A program made the translations under genes and the position numbers. This document shows, in pieces, positions 1-10,364 of a stretch of 64,000 nucleotides of DNA (position 1 is its first letter; each line of letters begins with the position of its first letter). Below the pieces are notes generated by a model that ran no database searches, was not told the origin of the DNA, and worked only from the letters and a program-made list of their open reading frames with translations. The stretch is taken from assembly GCF_019468465.1 (NCBI RefSeq), contig NZ_CP080519.1:3673001-3737000 (forward strand), in the 5' to 3' direction. The stretch is from Amycolatopsis sp. DSM 110486. Its GTDB lineage: Bacteria > Actinomycetota > Actinomycetes > Mycobacteriales > Pseudonocardiaceae.

Positions 1-1
1 G

Positions 2-115
2 ACGGAGCGCGTCTCGGAGATCGCGTTCGCCGCACAGGTGCGGGTGCTCGGGCTGGCCGAGGAACAGCAGAACCTGGAAGAGCTCTTCTTCCGCCTCACG
101 GGAGGTCCGCGATGA
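2..115 (+). CDS. ABC transporter ATP-binding protein, C-terminal end (partial)
   Basis: An open frame enters from the left edge and ends in TGA, encoding 37 residues that finish with NLEELFFRLTGG. A tail of the form LEE-FF-LT is typical of the C-terminus of ABC-2 type exporter ATPases, where it follows the nucleotide-binding domain. The stop overlaps the ATG of the next gene as ATGA, which implies translational coupling with that membrane permease. Walker motifs lie outside the window, so the family call rests on the short tail and the downstream permease. The exported substrate cannot be inferred. Confidence 0.6.
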   Translation, partial: TERVSEIAFAAQVRVLGLAEEQQNLEELFFRLTGGPR

Positions 116-894
116 TCCCGATGCAGACGCCTGTGCAGCAACAGCCGGCATGGGCGACCGGTGCTGCGAAGCGCGCCTCGTTCGGCGCGGTGGTGGGTGT
201 CGAGCTGCGGAAGTTCGCCGCCACGCCGGCCGACAAGATCCTGCTGATCGCCGGACCCATCGCGGTGGTGCTGCTGTCGATCCTGTTCATGGTCGACCCG
301 TTCAACCCGGTGACCATGCGCAAACAGCTGGGGACCGTGGTGACCACCATCCGGTTGGCGGCGATCCTCGTGGACGTCGCCCTGGTGAAGCTCATCGCGA
401 GCGAGTGGCACTACCGCAGCGCCCAGCCCACCCTGCTCGCCCAGCCCTCCCGGCTGAGGTACGTGCTGGCCCAGGGCGCGATCGCCGCCGGTGCCTGGGT
501 GCTCGTGGCCGGCCTGCACATCCTGATGACCTTCACCTACTTCGCTGGTGTGCTTGACGACCACGACGCCGAGAACCTGCTGACGATCCGGGTGGGCACC
601 ACGATCGGAGTGTGCCTGCTCGGGTCGTTCCTCATGACCCTGCTGGCCGTCTCGATCGCGTGGCTGATCCCGAACACCGCCGGCGCGATCGCCGCCTACT
701 GCCTGATCTCGATCCTGTTCGTGATCGTGCAGGCCAATCAGGACTTCGCAGGCTGGGTCGATCCGGTCGAACCCGCGCGACAGCTCGGCGGGCTGTCCAC
801 GCACGGCCCGATCGCGCTGGCCACATCGCTGGTGCTCTGGCTCGGGGTCACGGCGCTCGGCGTCACTCGCGCTGCGCGGCGGGAAGCCGCCTAG
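112..894 (+). CDS. ABC-2 type transporter permease
   Basis: This 260-residue protein has about six hydrophobic segments separated by short loops. The first is near residues 43-62 (ILLIAGPIAVVLLSILFMV), and others lie around residues 120-145, 163-185 and 190-207, with a last one near the C-terminus. This is the usual size and layout of an ABC-2 exporter membrane subunit that pairs with the ATPase ending just upstream. Start and stop overlap with that gene (ATGA), so the two form one operon. The tail overlaps the end of the opposing lipoprotein gene by 4 bp. No substrate-determining feature is recognisable. Confidence 0.75.
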   Translation: MIPMQTPVQQQPAWATGAAKRASFGAVVGVELRKFAATPADKILLIAGPIAVVLLSILFMVDPFNPVTMRKQLGTVVTTIRLAAILVDVALVKLIASEWHYRSAQPTLLAQPSRLRYVLAQGAIAAGAWVLVAGLHILMTFTYFAGVLDDHDAENLLTIRVGTTIGVCLLGSFLMTLLAVSIAWLIPNTAGAIAAYCLISILFVIVQANQDFAGWVDPVEPARQLGGLSTHGPIALATSLVLWLGVTALGVTRAARREAA

Positions 895-1523
895 CGGACA
901 AGGGAGCCGCCGCCGGGATCGACCGCGGCGAAGTAGTCGCCCGCCATTTTGCGCAGCGGCGGGCAGTACTTGTCGGCGGCGCGGCGGTAACCGTCGATGG
1001 ACGAGTCGTCCGCGCCGCCTTGGTGGAAGGTGTCGAACGCCAATGGCTCCGCGGAGCCGGTGTTCACGATGAGGGAGCAGCCGTTCATCCCGGCCGAAGT
1101 CACGGCGTAGTAGCGCCCGAGCAGGATTTCTCGGCGGAAGTGGCTGCTCAACCCCGATTCGGACATCCACGCGGACTGCCACGGGTCGGGTTGGCGGCTG
1201 TCGGCGGCGTCCGTGTGCACGACGAGTAGCCCATCGGCCGAGTTGATGTCGCAGGCCTTGACGTTCGGGTCGAAGGTCGGCTGGCTGGTGGCACCGAGTG
1301 CGGCGAGCAGAGCAGGGTTGCGCTCGAACTGGGTGCAGCTGTCGGGGAACACGTTGGGCCGGGTGGTCACCGTCGGCAGCTTGTCGTAGGCGATCGAGTC
1401 GGCGGGCAGGGTCGGCGCCGGCTTGCCCGGGGCCGGACCGGGCGCCACGGCGCAGCCGGTCAGAGCGAGGGCAGCGGCGAGTACCGGCAGAACGGTGAGC
1501 GATCGACTACGCACGGCGAGCAC
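891..1523 (-). CDS. DUF3558-type secreted lipoprotein
   Basis: The 210-residue product begins with a short basic stretch and a hydrophobic segment ending in the lipobox LTGC (Cys24), so it should be lipid-anchored on the outside of the membrane. The mature part has a proline-rich linker and four further cysteines in short motifs (SCTQF, KACDI, GCSLI, KYCPP), as in the DUF3558 family of actinobacterial lipoproteins. Function is unknown. ATG at 1523 is used here; a GTG three codons later would leave an equally good signal peptide. It is convergent with the ABC permease and is the gene immediately downstream of leuS on the same strand. Confidence 0.65.
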   Translation of the reverse strand: MLAVRSRSLTVLPVLAAALALTGCAVAPGPAPGKPAPTLPADSIAYDKLPTVTTRPNVFPDSCTQFERNPALLAALGATSQPTFDPNVKACDINSADGLLVVHTDAADSRQPDPWQSAWMSESGLSSHFRREILLGRYYAVTSAGMNGCSLIVNTGSAEPLAFDTFHQGGADDSSIDGYRRAADKYCPPLRKMAGDYFAAVDPGGGSLVR

Positions 1524-1593
1524 GTTACCGGCCCGGGCACGAGACCCGGGCCGGAACGCGCGAATTCACCAGCACTGAAACACCAGCGCCGAT

Positions 1594-4491
<2,898 letters not shown>

Positions 4492-4531
4492 CGCCGTCTT
4501 CCTCCGTGATCGGACCACTCCAGAAACAACT

Positions 4532-4563
4532 CGACCCCTCAAGCCCGAAGGCATGAGGGGTCG
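4532..4563 (-). terminator. Predicted attenuator terminator of leuS
   Basis: On the minus strand a 10-bp perfect inverted repeat (CGACCCCTCA paired with TGAGGGGTCG) is extended, after one mismatch, by GCC/GGC and closed by a UUCG tetraloop. It is followed by AGTTGTTTCT, a weak U-rich tract. It lies between the leader peptide and the leuS start, about 40 bp before the ATG, so it must end transcription inside the leuS transcript unless prevented. This is the position of a transcription attenuator. An alternative antiterminator fold was not worked out. Confidence 0.75.
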
Positions 4564-4593
4564 CCGCGCCGGCCGGGCCAAGGGTTGGCCGAG

Positions 4594-4632
4594 TCAGCGC
4601 GGCAGGCCAAGGAGCAGCCGAGCCGTGTTCAT
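4594..4632 (-). CDS. Leucine-rich leader peptide upstream of leuS
   Basis: A 12-codon frame reads M-N-T-A-R-L-L-L-G-L-P-R-stop. It has three consecutive leucine codons (CTG CTC CTT) and a fourth two codons later, ending about 30 bp before the terminator hairpin. The arrangement matches leader peptides whose ribosome stalling on scarce charged tRNA controls attenuation. There is no Shine-Dalgarno sequence; instead a TAAAAT lies 6 bp before the ATG, so the message is probably leaderless. The frame is too short to prove by composition, but leucine codons placed before leuS and a terminator are unlikely to be chance. Confidence 0.65.
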   Translation of the reverse strand: MNTARLLLGLPR

Positions 4633-4638
4633 ACACTC

Positions 4639-4644
4639 ATTTTA
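4639..4644 (-). promoter_or_regulatory. Putative -10 element of the leuS transcript
   Basis: TAAAAT on the minus strand, 6 bp before the ATG of the leader peptide, in otherwise GC-rich DNA. The spacing would put the transcription start at the A of the ATG. No convincing -35 box is visible. Confidence 0.5.
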
Positions 4645-4653
4645 ACGTGGTGG

Positions 4654-5844
4654 TCAAAGCTGTTCCGACGGGACTGCCAAAGCGATGACCTGCGTCACCT
4701 GCGTCGCGGAGAAGTTGTTGTCGCTCACGAAGACCAGGCTGCGCTCACCGTTCGGCAGCGCCGGGCCCCAGGTCATGCCCTCGACGTTGTCCACCGCGGA
4801 AACGTAGTCCGACAAGTCGGCGATCAGCTTCTTCTTCACCGGCTTCACGCCCTTCGCGCCGGCGAGCGATTTCACGTTCAGCACATTGGTCGCGCCGGAC
4901 GTGTCGATCTCGTACACCCGCACCTTGTTACCCACACCGGTGACGAACGAGCGCTCCATCATGAGGAACTTCGTCGGGTCGAGCTGGTTCACCGCGAGCA
5001 TCGAGGACACGCCGGTGTCGGCGAACGCGCCGGCCGGCACCGAGGTCGCGAACAGCTTCTCCTGCGGGTACGCGTACTGCGCGAGTACCTGGCCCGTCCG
5101 CGCCTGCAGGGTGACCCGCGAAAGCGCGCCGGACGTCGGGGTCGGCGGCGGGCCGTCCTGCAGCAGCGGCGCCTCGACCTCGCTGGCCAGCAGCGCGCCG
5201 AAGCCGGTGTAAGCGAGGCCTTCGAGCACGTAGTTGCGGCGCGGGCCGGCGTCGGCGGTCATCTTCTCGTCGGCCGGCAGCGGCAGGTCACGCACGTAGC
5301 GGCCGTCCCGGGTCGCCTCACGGATGGAGGGCTGGATGAACGAGTCCGCCAGCCGGTCGCCTTCCTGCGACCAGGTGTACCCGCCGGTCCACGGGTCCAC
5401 GCGCAGCTCTTCGGGGTCGATCGTCTGCTCGTTCTGCGGCGCCGTCGGATCGTTCTGCGCGAGCGGTGGGTACGGCGTGCCGTCGGGACGCAGCAACGGC
5501 TTCGTGCCGGTGAACGTCACCGGGCCGAGGTGGTGGGCGTCGAGGGAGAACTTCGCCGTGTAGAAGCGGGCGGGGTTGATCGCGGAGCGGTCGTCGCAGA
5601 TGAAGGCGTAACCGCCGGTGCGCGGGTCGAAGTCGATCGACGACAAGCCGCCGACGGTGGTGCCCTGGAACTGGAGGGCGTTGGGCACGAGCTGCTCGCC
5701 GATGAGGCGAACGGGGCGGGCGTGACTCTCCGAAAGAACCTCAGCGCTCGCGGCCGGAGCGGCGAGCAGGGAAAGGGGCAGTGCCCCGATCAAGGCGGCG
5801 GTGAGCACGCGGCGTCGCTGGGACGAAGACATGGCGTGTAGCAC
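4654..5844 (-). CDS. Secreted esterase-like protein of the phytase-like family
   Basis: The 396-residue product has a signal peptide: basic SSQRRRVL, a hydrophobic core of AALIGALPLSLLA, and a likely cut after AASA near residue 34. The mature region resembles the phytase-like/esterase-like beta-propeller family, with blades such as GLSSIDFDPRTGGY, LEGLAYTGFGALLASE and VEGMTWGPALPNGE. A hydrolytic activity on phosphate or carboxyl esters outside the cell is assumed from the family name only. GTG at 5844 is used because TACCCT lies 8 bp upstream, which would suit a leaderless message; an ATG four codons later (5832) is an alternative. It is divergent from the SdpI-like gene, with the two promoters in about 50 bp. 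Confidence 0.75.
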   Translation of the reverse strand: MLHAMSSSQRRRVLTAALIGALPLSLLAAPAASAEVLSESHARPVRLIGEQLVPNALQFQGTTVGGLSSIDFDPRTGGYAFICDDRSAINPARFYTAKFSLDAHHLGPVTFTGTKPLLRPDGTPYPPLAQNDPTAPQNEQTIDPEELRVDPWTGGYTWSQEGDRLADSFIQPSIREATRDGRYVRDLPLPADEKMTADAGPRRNYVLEGLAYTGFGALLASEVEAPLLQDGPPPTPTSGALSRVTLQARTGQVLAQYAYPQEKLFATSVPAGAFADTGVSSMLAVNQLDPTKFLMMERSFVTGVGNKVRVYEIDTSGATNVLNVKSLAGAKGVKPVKKKLIADLSDYVSAVDNVEGMTWGPALPNGERSLVFVSDNNFSATQVTQVIALAVPSEQL

Positions 5845-5885
5845 AACGGACGAGGGTATCCACCACGTTGCCGGGAGGTCACGCT

Positions 5886-5891
5886 TATCCT
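5886..5891 (+). promoter_or_regulatory. Putative -10 for a leaderless SdpI-like gene
   Basis: TATCCT, 6 bp before the GTG at 5898. There is no Shine-Dalgarno sequence in front of that GTG, so initiation at the first base of the codon is plausible. No clear -35 is visible. Confidence 0.4.
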
Positions 5892-5897
5892 CAGGGG

Positions 5898-6317
5898 GTG
5901 TTCGCTATCGCGCTCGTCCCGATCGTGCTGGGTCTCGTCGTCGGCTGGGGTGGCTTCCTCGGCTTCCGCGAACGGCTGACCCGCGAAAGCGGTACTGGTG
6001 TCCGCACGGCGGCTTCGCTGCGCAGTGACGCCGCCTTCAAGCTGGCCAACCGGGTGGCGAGCGTGCCGACGCTCGCGGGCGGCGCCGTCGGCGTGATCGC
6101 CGGGCTGGCGGGCCTCGCCACCGGCACCACGGCCGGGATCGTCGCCGCGGCTTTTGTTGGTGTGCTGGGCATGCTGGTGCTGGTCGTGGGTGGCGGAGTG
6201 CTCGGCGCCCGCGCCGCGCTGACCGTGCCCGCTCCGGCTCCGGCCGCGCCCGCGGGCTGCAGCGGCTGCGCGTGCGGCTCGGGTGGCTGCGGCGTGTTCC
6301 AGAAGGCCGACAGCTAG
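5898..6317 (+). CDS. SdpI-like membrane protein with a cysteine-rich tail
   Basis: The product is 139 residues from GTG at 5898. Hydrophobic helices lie near residues 1-20, 60-85 and 88-112. The loop GVRTAASLRSDAAFKLANR matches the conserved segment of SdpI-family proteins, typified by the Bacillus immunity and signalling protein against the SdpC toxin. The start is supported by TATCCT, 6 bp upstream, which fits a leaderless message; an upstream TTG at 5868 is possible. Unusually the C-terminus carries five cysteines in CSGCACGSGGC, spaced like a metal-binding knuckle. The stop overlaps the end of the opposing yqgE by 4 bp. The role is unknown. Confidence 0.65.
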   Translation: MFAIALVPIVLGLVVGWGGFLGFRERLTRESGTGVRTAASLRSDAAFKLANRVASVPTLAGGAVGVIAGLAGLATGTTAGIVAAAFVGVLGMLVLVVGGGVLGARAALTVPAPAPAAPAGCSGCACGSGGCGVFQKADS

Positions 6318-6886
6318 TTCCGCTGCAGGTCGCCCGGGTGGGTGGCCAGCAACGCGATCGGCACGCCCTGGCGACGCAGCACCTGGCCCCAAAGGTCACG
6401 GTTGGGCGAGGCCAGGATGTCGCTCGGCAGCGCGGGCACGATGACCCAGTCGTCGCGCTCGATCTCGCCCGCCAGCTGCCCGGAGTCCCAGCCCGAGTAG
6501 CCGGCGAAGACGCGTACGCCACGCACCTTCGGCACGAGCGCTTCCGGGTCCGTGTCGAGGTCCACGAGCGCCACCGGCCCGCGCACGGCGATCACGCCGG
6601 GCACGCTCGCCGCTGTCTCGCCCGTGCGTAGCGCGGCCAGGCACAGAGCCGTTTTCTTCTCCACGGGACCGCCGACGAACACCGACTGCGGCTCCGCCAC
6701 GTGCCCGCCCCAGTTGGGGAGCACGTCGTGCACCGGGACGTCGCTCGGGCGGTTCAGGACCACGCCGAGCGTGCCCTCGTCGCGGTGATCGATGACGAAC
6801 ACCACGGTCCGCTTGAAGTTCGGGTCGAACATCGTGGGTGCGGCGACCAGGAGCGTTCCCGGTTCAACCTCGGCGTCCGCTGGCAC
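6314..6886 (-). CDS. YqgE/AlgH family protein (UPF0301)
   Basis: This 190-residue protein matches YqgE/AlgH throughout. The N-terminus has GTLLVAAPTMFDPNFKRTVV, followed by VVLNRPSDVPVHDVLP, VFVGGPVEKKTALCL and RVFAGYSGWDSGQLAGEI. These are the conserved blocks of the family, which folds into a compact alpha/beta domain of unresolved function. GTG at 6886 has GGGAGG 9 bp upstream. In M. tuberculosis the homologue (Rv0038) also sits beside an MFS gene and near leuS, so the context is conserved. No signal peptide or membrane helix is present. Confidence 0.9.
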   Translation of the reverse strand: MPADAEVEPGTLLVAAPTMFDPNFKRTVVFVIDHRDEGTLGVVLNRPSDVPVHDVLPNWGGHVAEPQSVFVGGPVEKKTALCLAALRTGETAASVPGVIAVRGPVALVDLDTDPEALVPKVRGVRVFAGYSGWDSGQLAGEIERDDWVIVPALPSDILASPNRDLWGQVLRRQGVPIALLATHPGDLQRN

Positions 6887-7091
6887 GCCGCCAATCCTCC
6901 CACTTCCCGCCCCGAGAATTTCGTCGGCACGGGAACACCAACCACTCGTGCCCCGTTGGGAACAGTAGGCCGGCGCACTCCGTGTCCCCCGGGCTCACTG
7001 AAGAACAGCCTTTGTGGAATACCAGTTCGGCTGGAGCCACACTGCGCCAAGCCGCCGAGAGGCGACCAAGTGCGCCGGCCGCCAACCTCCC

Positions 7092-8390
7092 TCAGCCGTG
7101 CCACGTCCGCGGTCGCAGCGGCAGGCCCGATGTGCCCTCGTCCGGAGTCCGCACCGCCAGGACCTGGTTCACGCCGATCTGGTTGCTCTCGAACGCGAGC
7201 GCCGAAGCCGCCATGTACATCCGCCAGACGCGGGCGCGACCGGCTCCGGCGAGCCCCGTGGCCCGGTCCCAGTCGGCTTCCAGATTGGCGACCCAGCGGC
7301 GCAGGGTCAGCGCGTAGTGCTCGCGCAGCGCTTCGACATCGCGCACCTCGAACCCGGCGCGCTCCAGCTGCGTCACGGTCGTGCCGACCGGCGCGAGCTC
7401 GCCGTCGGGGAAGACGTAGGCGTCGATGAACCCGTCCAGCTGGTACTCCGACTCGTCCTCGCGCGGCCGGCGGCCGATCTGGTGGTTGAGCAGTTTGCCG
7501 CCCGGACGAAGCAGGGCGTAGAGGTCGCGGGCGTACTCCAGGTAGCTCTCGGCGCCGACGTGCTCGGCCATGCCGATGGAGGAGATCGCGTCGTAGGGAC
7601 CGTCGGAGACGTCGCGGTAGTCCTGCACGCGGATCTCCACGCGGTCGGTCAGCCCCGCCTCCGCCACGCGCTTGCGGGCGTACGTGGCCTGCTCCTCCGA
7701 GAGCGTCACGCCGACGACGTGCACGCCGTGCTCGCGCGCCGCGTGCAGCGCCATCGAGCCCCAGCCGCAGCCGACGTCGAGCAGGCGCTGGCCCTCGCGC
7801 ACACCGAGTTTCCGGCAGACGAGCTCGAGCTTGTCGCGCTGGGCCGTCTCCAGGGTGCTGCTTTCGGACCAGTAGGCGCACGAGTAGACCATCGACGGCC
7901 CGAGGACGAGCTCGTAGAAGTCGTTGCCCACGTCGTAGTGGTGGCTGATCGCCCGCTTGTCGCTGCGCCGGGTGTGCCGGTGGCGGGGCCGGCGCACCTC
8001 CTCGGGCGGCCGCGGGGGCGGCAAGGGCGGTCCGGCGAGCTTCAGCAGCTCGCCGATGGCGCCCCGCACCTCCGGGTCCCGCAGTGCGCCGAGAACACTG
8101 CCGCCCGCCGCCTCGTCGCGCTCCCAGATCAGCCCCGAAATGGCCCCGAGCGCGGTGTAGAGGTCCCCTTCGAGGCCGAGGTCGCCGGACACCCAGGCGC
8201 GGCCCAGGCCCAGCTCGCCCGGCTTGAACAGCAGGCGACGGAGGGCGCGGCGGTTGCGCACCACGAGCACGGGCGCGCCTTCCGGACCGGCCTGGGAGCC
8301 GTCCCACGCTCGGATCTGCAGCGGGAGCTCAGCTCCGAGCAGCTTCTCTGCGGCACCCACCAGCCGCGACGCGGCGCCGGTCATAGCCAC
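7092..8390 (-). CDS. Cyclopropane-fatty-acyl-phospholipid synthase family methyltransferase
   Basis: This 432-residue SAM-dependent methyltransferase of the CFA synthase type has a long N-terminal region (about 160 residues) that includes the family segment ISHHYDVGNDFYELVLGPSM. A Rossmann methyltransferase core follows, with SAM motif I LLDVGCGWGSMA and downstream VVGVTLSEEQ and SSIGMAEHVG. Such enzymes add a methylene group across cis double bonds of membrane acyl chains. The substrate here is unknown. GTG at 8390 follows a purine-rich AGAGG; ATG at 8384 is the alternative. It is divergent from the MFS gene. Confidence 0.88.
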   Translation of the reverse strand: MAMTGAASRLVGAAEKLLGAELPLQIRAWDGSQAGPEGAPVLVVRNRRALRRLLFKPGELGLGRAWVSGDLGLEGDLYTALGAISGLIWERDEAAGGSVLGALRDPEVRGAIGELLKLAGPPLPPPRPPEEVRRPRHRHTRRSDKRAISHHYDVGNDFYELVLGPSMVYSCAYWSESSTLETAQRDKLELVCRKLGVREGQRLLDVGCGWGSMALHAAREHGVHVVGVTLSEEQATYARKRVAEAGLTDRVEIRVQDYRDVSDGPYDAISSIGMAEHVGAESYLEYARDLYALLRPGGKLLNHQIGRRPREDESEYQLDGFIDAYVFPDGELAPVGTTVTQLERAGFEVRDVEALREHYALTLRRWVANLEADWDRATGLAGAGRARVWRMYMAASALAFESNQIGVNQVLAVRTPDEGTSGLPLRPRTWHG

Positions 8391-8562
8391 ACCCCTCTCC
8401 CGAAGACGACAGTCGGACGTCTGTCCTCTACGTAAAACGCTTTCACACCCTTTCGCAGTCCCCCATAGGCGTCACAGCTCAGTAAAATCCCGCCGGTTCA
8501 CTGGGCGAAGTGCGCTCATTAGGACCTTCTGGGCCGTTCACGCCGTAGCTACGCTGGCCCCC

Positions 8563-9861
8563 GTGACGATCAGCGCGACAACGGAGCGGATCGGGCCGAG
8601 GCTCCTGGTCCGTGATCGCGAGTTCCGCAGGCTGCTCTACACCCGGTTCGCCGCGCAGTGGGGCGACGGCGTGTACCGGGCGGGCCTCGCGGGTGCCGTG
8701 CTGTTCAACCCCGAGCGCGCCGCCGACCCGCTGGCCATCGCCGAGGGCTTCGCGGTGCTGCTGCTGCCGTACTCCGTGGTGGGACCGTTCGCGGGCGCGC
8801 TGCTCGACCGGTGGGACCGCCGGCGCGTGCTCGTGTTCGCGAACCTGCTGCGGGCAGTCGCCATCCTCGCGTCGGCCGCCGCGGTGGGCACGGGTCTCGG
8901 CGGGCCGGGGCTGTTCTCCCTCGCGCTGCTGGCCGAGGGCTTGTCGCGCTTCATCGGCTCGGGTCTTTCGGCTTCCCTGCCGCACGTGGTCCCGGCGCCG
9001 AGCGTCGTGTCCGCAAACGCTTTCGCGACCACGCTCGGGTCGGTGCTGGCCGTGGTCGGCGGTGGGTGCGCCATCCTGCTGCGCGTGGTCTTCGGCGCGG
9101 GCAACCTCGGCTCGGCCGAGACGACGGCGTGCGCCGCGCTGGGCGCGCTCGTCTCGGCGCTGATCGCCCGGCGGTTCACGCGCGGGGTGCTCGGGCCGAC
9201 GGTCGTCGACGAGCCACCGAACCCGTTCCTCGCCGTCGCCCGCGGTCTCGCGGACGGCGCCCGCCACGCCTGGCGCGCGCCGAGCGTGACGGCCGGGTTC
9301 ATCGCGCTGTTCGCCCACCGCGCGGCCTACGGCATCTCGCTGCTGGTCACCGTGCTGCTGATGCGCAACTACTTCACCGACAACGGAGTCTTCCGCGCCG
9401 GCCTGCCCGGGCTCGGGCAGATGGCCGCGCTCGCCGGCGCGGGCATCCTCGTGGCCGGGCTGCTCACGGCGCGGCTGATCCGCGGCTTCGGCCGGCTGCG
9501 CGCGATCCTCGGCGCGCTGCTGGTGGCCGCCGTCGCCCAGTCGGCGCTCGGGCTGCCGATGGTGCTGCCGCTGGCGTTGCTGGCGTCGTTCCTCATCACC
9601 GGCGCGGGTCAGGTGCTCAAGCTGTGCGTCGATTCGTCGATCCAGCTCGACGTCGCCGACGAGGCCCGCGGCCGCGTGTTCGCCCTGTACGACACGCTGT
9701 TCAACATCACCCAGGTGGCCGCCGTGGCCATCGGCGCGGTCTTCATCGCGGACAACGGGTACTCGCCGGGACTGATGATCGCGGCCACGATCTGCTACTT
9801 CCTCGGCGGCGCCGGTTACCTCGTGGCGCGCCGCCGCGCGGTGCCGGACCGGCCGAACTGA
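8563..9861 (+). CDS. Major facilitator superfamily transporter
   Basis: The protein has 432 residues from GTG at 8563, with about 11-12 transmembrane segments. The MFS signature between helices 2 and 3 appears as GALLDRWDRRRVLV. The frame is open upstream for over 300 bp, but that part is basic and overlaps the divergent methyltransferase, so it is not taken. TACGCT lies 7 bp before the GTG, consistent with a leaderless transcript. It resembles the efflux-type MFS next to yqgE in mycobacteria (Rv0037c). Substrate is not predictable. Confidence 0.85.
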   Translation: MTISATTERIGPRLLVRDREFRRLLYTRFAAQWGDGVYRAGLAGAVLFNPERAADPLAIAEGFAVLLLPYSVVGPFAGALLDRWDRRRVLVFANLLRAVAILASAAAVGTGLGGPGLFSLALLAEGLSRFIGSGLSASLPHVVPAPSVVSANAFATTLGSVLAVVGGGCAILLRVVFGAGNLGSAETTACAALGALVSALIARRFTRGVLGPTVVDEPPNPFLAVARGLADGARHAWRAPSVTAGFIALFAHRAAYGISLLVTVLLMRNYFTDNGVFRAGLPGLGQMAALAGAGILVAGLLTARLIRGFGRLRAILGALLVAAVAQSALGLPMVLPLALLASFLITGAGQVLKLCVDSSIQLDVADEARGRVFALYDTLFNITQVAAVAIGAVFIADNGYSPGLMIAATICYFLGGAGYLVARRRAVPDRPN

Positions 9862-9915
9862 TTCGCTGCCGCAAACCGTTGAGCCGAACGGGGTCAGTGA
9901 TCGTCTCATTGGCAT

Positions 9916-9921
9916 TAGAGT
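9916..9921 (+). promoter_or_regulatory. Putative -10 of the TNT/ARH cluster
   Basis: TAGAGT, 5 bp before the GTG at 9927 that opens the accessory cluster. There is no Shine-Dalgarno sequence, so a leaderless start for the first gene is likely. The following genes are close enough together to share this promoter. Confidence 0.4.
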
Positions 9922-9926
9922 GACGC

Positions 9927-10349
9927 GTGACCCAGCCGGGTGAACCCCGGCGAGTGCAACCGACACGGGGGGCCACCGTGAGTACCGCAGGGGACGACCG
10001 CGCCCTGGAAGCCGCTCCTGCAGTGCTGACGTCTCCGGACGGGCTGGTCCGGGCCACCGTCGGCAGCGGCGGCACGCTGGGCCGGCTGGAGTTCGCTCCG
10101 GACACTTTCCAGCGCACCACTCCCGCCCAGCTCGCGTTCACCGTCCAGGCCCTGGTGCAGCAGCTCGCCGAGGCCCCGTTCACCGACGCCACGCCACAGC
10201 AGATGCCGTCCCCCCGTCCGACGCCGCGGCGCGTGCGCCCGCGTACGGCGCCTGCTCCGCAGAGCCCCGCCACGCAGGGCGCTGTGAAGCCGCAAGGACC
10301 GCTGCCTCCGCGAAGCGCCGTGCCGCAGCACCGGCGCCGCGGCTACTAA
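9927..10349 (+). CDS. YbaB/EbfC-like small protein
   Basis: The 140-residue product has a central segment of about 50 residues (VLTSPDGLVRATVGSGG, then LGRLEFAPDTF and PAQLAFTVQALVQQLA) that follows the beta-beta-helix pattern of YbaB/EbfC nucleoid-associated proteins. In actinobacteria this fold is common in genes beside type VII-secretion and polymorphic-toxin loci. The C-terminal 55 residues are proline/arginine-rich and disordered. It opens a five-gene run with tight spacing (15 bp to the next gene). A role as DNA-binding protein or as chaperone for the cluster is inference. Confidence 0.55.
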   Translation: MTQPGEPRRVQPTRGATVSTAGDDRALEAAPAVLTSPDGLVRATVGSGGTLGRLEFAPDTFQRTTPAQLAFTVQALVQQLAEAPFTDATPQQMPSPRPTPRRVRPRTAPAPQSPATQGAVKPQGPLPPRSAVPQHRRRGY

Positions 10350-10364
10350 CGCCGCGCACCGGAT

